Assembly (NCBI GenBank): GCA_035632095.1
Contig: DASQHM010000004.1
Location: forward strand, 1-5,535
Direction: 5' to 3'
From: DASQHM01 sp035632095
Lineage (GTDB): Bacteria > Pseudomonadota > Alphaproteobacteria > Ferrovibrionales > Ferrovibrionaceae
DNA length: 5,535 nt
A model generated the notes under the pieces. The model was not told where the DNA came from. It ran no database searches and saw nothing but the letters and a program-made list of their open reading frames with translations. The translations under genes and the position numbers were made by a program. Positions 1-4,311 of this stretch are shown here, piece by piece. Position 1 is the first letter of the stretch; each line of letters starts with the position of its first letter.

Positions 1-1649
1 GCCGCGGTCCAAAGCGCCGTGCCGCCGATCACCGCCGAGCGCGAGCCCATGGTGCCCATGCCGTAACCGACGCGGTCGGTGTCGCCGTCGATGTATTGCA
101 CGTTCGACGGATCGAGCCCGAGGCGCTCGTGGACGATCTGCTTGAACATGGTCTCGTGGCCCTGGCCCTGGTTCTTCGTGCCCATAAGAACCGTGGCGCC
201 GCCGCTCGGACTGAAGCGAATTTCGGCGAATTCGAGGCCCGGCGACGCGGCGCGCTCGATGGCGTTCGCGATGCCGATGCCGCGCAGCTTGCCGCGCTTG
301 CGCGCCTCGCTACGCCGCGCCGGAAAGCCGGCGTAGTCCGCCTCTTTCAGTGCCTCCTCCATGTTGCGACCGAAATCACCGCAATCGTAGACCGGGCCAA
401 GCGGCGTCTTGTACGGCATCGCGGCCGGCGCGATGGCGTTCTTGCGCCGCAATTCGATCGCGTCGAGACCAAGCTCGCGGGCGGCATCGTCGATCAGCCG
501 TTCGATCACGTAGATCGCCTCCGGACGGCCGGCGCCGCGATAAGGCGCGGTGGGATTGCAGTTCGCCAGCATGACCGTGACGTGCACATGGGCCGCCGGA
601 ATGGCGTATACGCCGACGAGGGTGCCGAGATTGGCGAAGGTGGTGAGCAGATTGCGGTCGGACGAAATATAGGCGCCCACATTCGAGACGTTGCGCACGC
701 GCAAGCCCAGGAAACGCCCCTCGCGGTCGAGCGCCAACTCGGCGTCGGACACATTGTCCCGCGCGTGCTCGTCGGCCTGGATGGCTTCGCTACGATCGGA
801 AATCCAGCGCACCGGACGGCCGAGCTTGCGCGCCGCCCACGGCATCAGGCGATGCTCGGCGTATTGCCAGCCCTTGGTGCCGAAGGCCCCGCCCACGTCG
901 CCGGCGATGACCCGCACCTTGCCTTCGGGAACCTTCAGAATCTTGCTGGCAAGCGCGTTTCGCACGCGATGGGGATATTGCACGTCCGCATAGACCGTAT
1001 AACGGTCCTCGCCCGGATCATATGTCCCGATGACGCCGCGGGTTTCCATGTAATGCGCGAAGACCCGCGTGATGACGTAGCGCCGCTTGATGATATGCGC
1101 CGCCTTCGCGAACGCGGCATTGACGGCCGTCGCATTGCCGACTTCATGGACGTGGGAGACGTTGTCGGGACATTCGCTCCACACCGCGGGACTGCCTGGC
1201 TTCAACAAGTCCAAGGTCGAAGTGACGGACGGAAGTGGTTCGTAGTCGACGACGACCGCTTCCGCCGCGTCCTTCGCCTGGGCCAAGGTTTCCGCGACGA
1301 CCATCGCAACAGGATCGCCGACGTATTGCACCTGTCCCTCGGCGAAGCCCTTGTGCGCCGGAGCGAACATGGGCGAGCCGTCGGGACGCTTGCGCGGAAA
1401 CGTCGTGCCGATGACGCCGAGCCCGTCGCGCGCCACATCCGCGGCCGTATAAACCGCGAGCACGCCGGGCATCTTCAATGCCGCCGCGGTTTCGATGCGG
1501 CGGAGGCGCGCATGAGCGTGGGGTGAGCGAACAATGATGGCATACGCCTGGTTGGCCAGGTTGACGTCGTGGATGTACCGGCCTTCGCCGCGCAGCAGGC
1601 GGGGATCCTCGAACCGGGCGACTGGCTGGCCAATCCCGAACTGGCCCAT
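1..1649 (-). CDS. Xanthine dehydrogenase/CoxL-family molybdopterin-binding large subunit (partial, 3' end off window)
   Basis: This is the molybdenum-cofactor subunit of a molybdenum hydroxylase, a family whose members add water-derived oxygen to N-heterocycles, aldehydes, CoA-thioesters or CO. The minus-strand frame is open from the ATG at 1649 to the left edge (549 codons, no stop). Members are usually about 750-800 residues, so roughly the last third is missing, including the region of the catalytic Glu. The N-terminus (GQPVARFEDPRLLRGEGRY, residues 7-25) is typical. Further family motifs are GGAFGTKG (253-260), PYRGAGRPEA (369-378) and GQGHET (495-500). The active-site loop reads YRGAGR rather than the AYRCSFR of true CO dehydrogenases, so this is a form II-like hydroxylase of unknown substrate. 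The start is supported by GGGAGGA 7 to 8 bases upstream. The gene is divergent from the ligAB-like operon. The FAD and 2Fe-2S partner subunits are not upstream, so they must lie further left or elsewhere. The family is certain; the substrate is unknown. Confidence 0.93.
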   Translation of the reverse strand, partial: MGQFGIGQPVARFEDPRLLRGEGRYIHDVNLANQAYAIIVRSPHAHARLRRIETAAALKMPGVLAVYTAADVARDGLGVIGTTFPRKRPDGSPMFAPAHKGFAEGQVQYVGDPVAMVVAETLAQAKDAAEAVVVDYEPLPSVTSTLDLLKPGSPAVWSECPDNVSHVHEVGNATAVNAAFAKAAHIIKRRYVITRVFAHYMETRGVIGTYDPGEDRYTVYADVQYPHRVRNALASKILKVPEGKVRVIAGDVGGAFGTKGWQYAEHRLMPWAARKLGRPVRWISDRSEAIQADEHARDNVSDAELALDREGRFLGLRVRNVSNVGAYISSDRNLLTTFANLGTLVGVYAIPAAHVHVTVMLANCNPTAPYRGAGRPEAIYVIERLIDDAARELGLDAIELRRKNAIAPAAMPYKTPLGPVYDCGDFGRNMEEALKEADYAGFPARRSEARKRGKLRGIGIANAIERAASPGLEFAEIRFSPSGGATVLMGTKNQGQGHETMFKQIVHERLGLDPSNVQYIDGDTDRVGYGMGTMGSRSAVIGGTALWTA

Positions 1650-1656
1650 GGCCAAA

Positions 1657-1663
1657 TCCTCCC
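1657..1663 (-). promoter_or_regulatory. Ribosome binding site of the CoxL-like gene
   Basis: On the minus strand this reads GGGAGGA, followed by seven bases (1650-1656) and the ATG at 1649-1647. It fixes the start of the molybdenum hydroxylase gene, which agrees with the family N-terminus beginning just after it. The same heptamer precedes the HpaD-like gene. Confidence 0.8.
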
Positions 1664-1696
1664 TCTGCGGGCGCACCTTCGCGACGCTGCGCGATT

Positions 1697-1714
1697 GTTT
1701 GATATATTTAATAC
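1697..1714. promoter_or_regulatory. Candidate operator: AT-rich imperfect palindrome between the divergent genes
   Basis: The 18-mer GTTTGATATATTTAATAC follows the symmetric pattern GTnTnAnATATnTnAnAC, with 6 of 9 base pairs symmetric around 1705/1706. It is the only clearly AT-rich stretch in this GC-rich intergenic region and it covers the -10 box of the minus-strand promoter. Length and symmetry fit the 16-20 bp operators bound by MarR-family dimers, and an HpaR-like MarR protein is encoded by the third gene of the adjacent operon. Binding by that protein is inferred, not shown. Confidence 0.45.
1703..1712 (+). promoter_or_regulatory. Possible -10 element for the plus-strand operon
   Basis: Two overlapping hexamers on the plus strand each match TATAAT at 5 of 6 positions: TATATT (1703-1708) and TTTAAT (1707-1712). 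No convincing -35 hexamer lies 16-19 bp upstream, where the sequence is GC-rich. The promoter, if real, would be weak or activator-assisted. Transcription would start near 1715-1720, giving a leader of some 35 bases before the LigA-like start. Confidence 0.3.
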
Positions 1715-1735
1715 TTGCGGCGAAAAGCCTGTCAA
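1708..1735 (-). promoter_or_regulatory. Probable sigma-70 type promoter of the CoxL-like gene
   Basis: The minus strand carries a perfect -35 box TTGACA (1730-1735), a 16-bp spacer (1714-1729) and a -10 like box TATTAA (1708-1713, 4 of 6 matches to TATAAT). The start of transcription would fall near 1701, giving a leader of about 50 bases that holds the GGGAGGA ribosome binding site. The -10 box lies inside the imperfect palindrome at 1697-1714, a position suited to repression. The -35 is strong and the -10 is only fair. Confidence 0.6.
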
Positions 1736-1751
1736 TGCGACGCTTGCCGGC

Positions 1752-2054
1752 ATGAGCCTCTACTACGTCCAGAAGGCGCTTTATCAGCTCAACCGCGATC
1801 CGGAGCTGCAACGGCGATTCCAGGCGGATCCGGATTCGGTTCTCTCCACCTACGAACTGACGCCCGAGGAACGCAAGGCGATCCGCGATCCGGACATCGG
1901 TCTGCTCTACGTCATCGGCGTGAACGGGCAGATTCTCATGCATTACGCCGCCATGCGCGGCTTCGAGTGGAACGCGTACCTCGAAGCGATGCGCGAAGGA
2001 TTGCGCCGCCACGGTCCGGTGCGCGCCGGCATCTACGCCATGGTGGAGGACTGA
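1752..2054 (+). CDS. LigA-like small subunit of a class III extradiol ring-cleavage dioxygenase
   Basis: A 100-residue protein of the LigA family, the alpha subunit of protocatechuate 4,5-dioxygenase-type enzymes. In LigAB this helical subunit covers the active site of the iron-bearing beta subunit. Recognisable stretches are the helix YYVQKALYQLNRDPELQRRF (residues 4-23), the segment ELTPEERKAI (34-43) and a C-terminal FEWNAYLEAMREG stretch. These align by eye with the core of Sphingobium LigA (139 aa), but the N-terminal 30 or so residues of LigA are absent. The ATG at 1752 has no clear Shine-Dalgarno sequence. The frame stays open upstream to an ATG at 1569, but that stretch runs through the divergent promoter and the hydroxylase start, so the short form is preferred. 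The LigB-like gene begins two bases after the stop, as expected for subunits made together. The family is well supported; the substrate is not known. Confidence 0.85.
   Translation: MSLYYVQKALYQLNRDPELQRRFQADPDSVLSTYELTPEERKAIRDPDIGLLYVIGVNGQILMHYAAMRGFEWNAYLEAMREGLRRHGPVRAGIYAMVED
2045..2050 (+). promoter_or_regulatory. Ribosome binding site for the GTG start of the LigB-like gene
   Basis: GGAGGA lies six bases upstream of the GTG at 2057-2059, within the last codons of the LigA-like gene. It decides in favour of the GTG over upstream in-frame ATGs, which would require extending the protein antiparallel to no known family sequence and across the LigA-like gene. Confidence 0.8.
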
Positions 2055-2056
2055 TC

Positions 2057-2887
2057 GTGCCGCTGGTGTTCTCCGGCGTCTGCAGCCATGCGCCGGGCAT
2101 CACCGGCCGCGCCGAGCGCGCCGATCCCATCGCGCGCGACAGCCTCTATGCGGCGTTTGCGCGCATGCGCGATGCGATCGAAGCATCGCGGCCCGACGCG
2201 CTGATCGTGATCGCGGCGGAGCACTTCGCCAATTTCTTCATGAACACCATGCCGGCTTTCGCCATGGGCATGGCCGAGCACTACGAAGGCCCGATCGAAG
2301 ACGAGAAATGGCTCGCCATCGCGCGGCGGCGCGTGCCGGGAAATCGCGGTCTGTCCGAGCGGCTGATCCGCCGGATCATGCAGGACGTGGACGTCGCCTA
2401 CGCCGAGGAATGGAAGTTCGATCACGGCATCATGGTGCCGCTGCATTTCCTGACGCCGCGTTACGACTTGCCCGTCATTCCCGCCAACATCAATTGCCAG
2501 GGGCCGCCGCTGACGCCCCTGGCCCGCGCCCATGCTTTTGGCCGTGCGCTGCGCAGCGCTTGCGATTCCGTGCCCGAGCGCCTGGCGTTGGTCGGCACCG
2601 GCGGCATCTCCCATTGGCCGGCGACACCCAACTCCGGCAAGATCAACGAGGCCTGGGATCGCGAATTCCTGCGGCGCTGGACCGCCAACCGGCGCGAGGA
2701 ACTGCTCGACTATACGGATGAGCAAACCTACCGCGACGGCGGCCAGGGCGGCTTCGAGATTCGCACTTACATCACCGCTGCGGCGGCCGCCGAAGGCTCG
2801 ACTGGCGAAATCTGGTTCTATCAGCCCATTCCCATTTTTGCCGTCGGCGCGACGGTCGCGGTCATGAACCTAGATCGCGCCGCATGA
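2057..2887 (+). CDS. LigB-like class III extradiol dioxygenase, catalytic (beta) subunit
   Basis: A 276-residue non-haem Fe(II) enzyme of the LigB superfamily, which opens a catechol-type ring next to the two hydroxyls using O2. Comparison by eye with Sphingobium LigB places the iron ligands at His11 (CSHAPG), His56 (AAEHFANFF) and Glu234 (GGFEIRTYI), and the catalytic base at His186 (GTGGISH). FDHGIMVPL (121-129) is another family hallmark. All key residues are present, so the enzyme should be active. The C-terminal FYQPIPIFAVG (254-264) also recalls MhpB-type dioxygenases, so it may be intermediate between the LigB and MhpB branches. The start is GTG at 2057, backed by a good ribosome binding site. 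It lies two bases after the LigA-like stop and overlaps the regulator gene by four bases (ATGA at 2884), so the three genes are probably translationally coupled. Candidate substrates are protocatechuate-like, gallate-like or dihydroxylated heteroaromatic rings; the sequence does not choose. Confidence 0.9.
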   Translation: MPLVFSGVCSHAPGITGRAERADPIARDSLYAAFARMRDAIEASRPDALIVIAAEHFANFFMNTMPAFAMGMAEHYEGPIEDEKWLAIARRRVPGNRGLSERLIRRIMQDVDVAYAEEWKFDHGIMVPLHFLTPRYDLPVIPANINCQGPPLTPLARAHAFGRALRSACDSVPERLALVGTGGISHWPATPNSGKINEAWDREFLRRWTANRREELLDYTDEQTYRDGGQGGFEIRTYITAAAAAEGSTGEIWFYQPIPIFAVGATVAVMNLDRAA

Positions 2888-3396
2888 GTGGGAGCGGCGC
2901 CGCGATCAGGCCCTTCGGCCGGTCCCTGCCGATGCAGCTCATGCGCGCGCGCGAGCTAGTGATGAAGCGATTTCGCCCGCATCTGCACGCCCACGGCCTC
3001 ACCGATCAACAATGGCGCATCATCCGGGCGCTTGCCGAAACGGACTCGCTCGAGGTTCTGGAGATCAGCGAGCGTTGCTGCATCCATGCGGCTAGCCTTT
3101 CGCGCATTCTGCCCAAGCTCGAAAAGGAGGGCATCATCGCGCGGCGGGCCAACTCCGAAGACCAGCGCCGGGTGATCGTTTCTCTCACGCAGCGCGGGCA
3201 GCGCCTGTTCCGGCGCATCGCGCCCGAATCCGAACGCATCTACGCGGCGCTGGCATCCGAGATCGGCATCGAGCGGCTGGACGACGTCTATCGCTTGCTG
3301 GATGAAACCATCAGCGCGCTGATCGAGCCTCACGCCGGCCGCCGCGGCACAGCCAGACTGCCGCGCGCCAGGGCCGAAGCGAGCGACCGCGACTAG
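2884..3396 (+). CDS. hpaR: MarR-family transcriptional regulator, HpaR-like
   Basis: A 170-residue winged helix-turn-helix repressor resembling HpaR, the regulator of homoprotocatechuate degradation. The diagnostic stretch LTDQQWRIIRALAE (39-52) closely matches E. coli HpaR (LTEQQWRIVRILAE). The likely recognition helix is at about 69-83 (AASLSRILPKLEKEG) and the wing at about 87-103 contains EDQRRVIVSLTQRG. HpaR-type repressors are released from DNA by aromatic ligands. The start overlaps the LigB-like stop as ATGA. A later Met17 is possible and would give an N-terminus closer to the E. coli length. The C-terminal tail (about 150-170) is Arg/Ala-rich, has no counterpart that I recognise, and runs to a TAG shared with the convergent gene. 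The probable targets are its own divergent promoter (palindrome at 1697-1714) and perhaps the HpaD-like gene. The symbol is given by similarity; the effector is unknown. Confidence 0.88.
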   Translation: MSGSGAAIRPFGRSLPMQLMRARELVMKRFRPHLHAHGLTDQQWRIIRALAETDSLEVLEISERCCIHAASLSRILPKLEKEGIIARRANSEDQRRVIVSLTQRGQRLFRRIAPESERIYAALASEIGIERLDDVYRLLDETISALIEPHAGRRGTARLPRARAEASDRD

Positions 3397-4253
3397 GCGG
3401 CGAGATCGAACCAGACGTGAATGTTGCCGGTTCCGGCGGCGTTTTCGTATTCCGAGCAGGGCGTGCCGCGCGCGTGGCAGTCGCGGCCGCCGATCGCGGC
3501 GACCATTTGCAAGTAGTGCGCGCCCCAACCCTCATAGTGCGCCTGTCGCATGGTCGGGTAGCGGTCCAGCACGTCGGCATGACGCCCTTCGCGCATGAGA
3601 TCGACAATCTCGCGGTCGAATTCGACCCAGCGCGCATCCGCGACGTTGTCGGGGTGATAGTAGCGTTGGTTCCGCGGTTCATAGTCGAAGTCGTTGAATA
3701 CGTGGCTGAGCGCGCCGGAGGCCAACAGCATGGCGTTGGCGTCGCTTCGCCGGATGGCTTCCGCGATGACTTCGCCCATCTGCAAGTAGTGGCGCATGGA
3801 CGCGGTCTGGCAGGTGCCGACGGAAAGCACGCGCTCGCCGCGCCCGAGCTTGGCCAGCACGTTCAGCGTGGCGTATTGCGGGCTCAAAGTCGGCTCGGTG
3901 ATGTTGGTTGCGGTCACGCCGCGTTCAGTAGCGACCTGTTCCACCAAACGCGCCAGTTCCGGCGCGCCCGCATAGTCGTACGGCACGCGGGAGAGAATGT
4001 GCGGCATCTCGGTCGACGTATAGAGGCCCTTGTAGTGGTCGGCGCCGGCCACCAAATGCCGGCCCGTGGTGATCCAATGGGTATCGAAGATGACGAACGT
4101 ATCCGGCTTCACGGCGTCCATGCGCTTGCGCAGGCGCTCGAAGCCTTCGATCAAATCGGAATCCCTGCCCTGGCCGAGCTTCAATCGCTCTTCCTTGCTC
4201 CGCATCAGGCCGGGATGATGTGAAACGATGGCTGCGCCGACAATTCGGCCCAT
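3393..4253 (-). CDS. hpaD: HpaD-like class III extradiol dioxygenase (3,4-dihydroxyphenylacetate 2,3-dioxygenase family)
   Basis: A 286-residue Fe(II) extradiol dioxygenase, close in length to E. coli HpaD (283 aa), which cleaves homoprotocatechuate in 4-hydroxyphenylacetate degradation. By comparison with HpaD, the iron ligands are His12 (SHHPG), His59 (FDTHW) and Glu241 (HYEGWG), and the catalytic His is His184 (LASGALSH). YTSTEMPH (78-85), GTCQTAS and the C-terminal AAGTGNIHVWF (272-282) also fit the family. The ATG at 4253 follows GGGAGGA with four bases between, and the protein then begins MGRIVGAAIV like HpaD (MGKLALAAKI). An upstream in-frame ATG at 4280 would lie in the predicted -10 region. 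The gene is convergent with the HpaR-like gene and co-directional with the FadH-like gene. Identity to true HpaD looks moderate, so the exact catechol may differ. No HpaE- or HpaF-type gene is visible in the window. Confidence 0.88.
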   Translation of the reverse strand: MGRIVGAAIVSHHPGLMRSKEERLKLGQGRDSDLIEGFERLRKRMDAVKPDTFVIFDTHWITTGRHLVAGADHYKGLYTSTEMPHILSRVPYDYAGAPELARLVEQVATERGVTATNITEPTLSPQYATLNVLAKLGRGERVLSVGTCQTASMRHYLQMGEVIAEAIRRSDANAMLLASGALSHVFNDFDYEPRNQRYYHPDNVADARWVEFDREIVDLMREGRHADVLDRYPTMRQAHYEGWGAHYLQMVAAIGGRDCHARGTPCSEYENAAGTGNIHVWFDLAA

Positions 4254-4257
4254 GGCG

Positions 4258-4264
4258 TCCTCCC
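4258..4264 (-). promoter_or_regulatory. Ribosome binding site of the HpaD-like gene
   Basis: On the minus strand this reads GGGAGGA, four bases before the ATG at 4253-4251. It supports this start over the in-frame ATGs at 4280 and 4337, of which the latter lies inside the FadH-like gene. Confidence 0.75.
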
Positions 4265-4278
4265 GCGAAACCGCGCCC

Positions 4279-4306
4279 ATTATTTGCGGGCATGCGGCAT
4301 TGTCAA
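4279..4306 (-). promoter_or_regulatory. Probable internal promoter of the HpaD-like gene
   Basis: In the 58-bp gap after the FadH-like gene the minus strand shows a perfect -35 box TTGACA (4301-4306), a 16-bp spacer (4285-4300) and AATAAT (4279-4284), a 5 of 6 match to the -10 consensus. Transcription would start near 4272, leaving a leader of about 19 bases that contains the GGGAGGA ribosome binding site. The layout copies that of the CoxL-like promoter (same -35, same 16-bp spacer). The gene could therefore be expressed independently of the FadH-like gene as well as by read-through. Confidence 0.6.
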
Positions 4307-4311
4307 ATCTC

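Noticed and set aside
96..1526. Long open plus-strand frame of 476 codons
   Set aside because: It is antisense to the CoxL-like gene, whose minus-strand translation has clear family motifs through the whole stretch. The plus-strand product is Arg/His/Gly-rich with no recognisable motif, as expected of a GC-rich shadow frame.
1569..1751. N-terminal extension of the LigA-like protein to an upstream in-frame ATG
   Set aside because: It would overlap the hydroxylase start and the divergent promoter, and the translation does not resemble the LigA N-terminus.
1715..2056. N-terminal extension of the LigB-like protein
   Set aside because: The extra sequence is a shifted-frame reading of the LigA-like gene. 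The GTG at 2057 has a good ribosome binding site and gives the family N-terminus.
2033..2725. Minus-strand open frame of 230 codons
   Set aside because: It is antisense to the LigB-like gene, and its composition is typical of a shadow frame.
3320..3396. GC-rich possible hairpin near the end of the HpaR-like gene (gccggccgccgcggc)
   Set aside because: It lies inside the coding region, has no T-run after it on either strand, and such self-complementary GC stretches are common in this window. It is not a credible intrinsic terminator.
2956..3528. Minus-strand open frame of 190 codons
   Set aside because: It spans the complement of the HpaR-like gene and the end of the HpaD-like gene in another frame, with no supporting motif or start signal.
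3417..4223. Plus-strand open frame of 268 codons
   Set aside because: It is antisense to the HpaD-like gene with its intact catalytic residues. The translation resembles no family I recognise.
4282..4308. ATTTG ... CAAAT inverted repeat around the HpaD-like promoter spacer
   Set aside because: Only the 5-bp outer arms match and the 17 bp between them show no symmetry. This can easily arise by chance in a short AT-containing gap.
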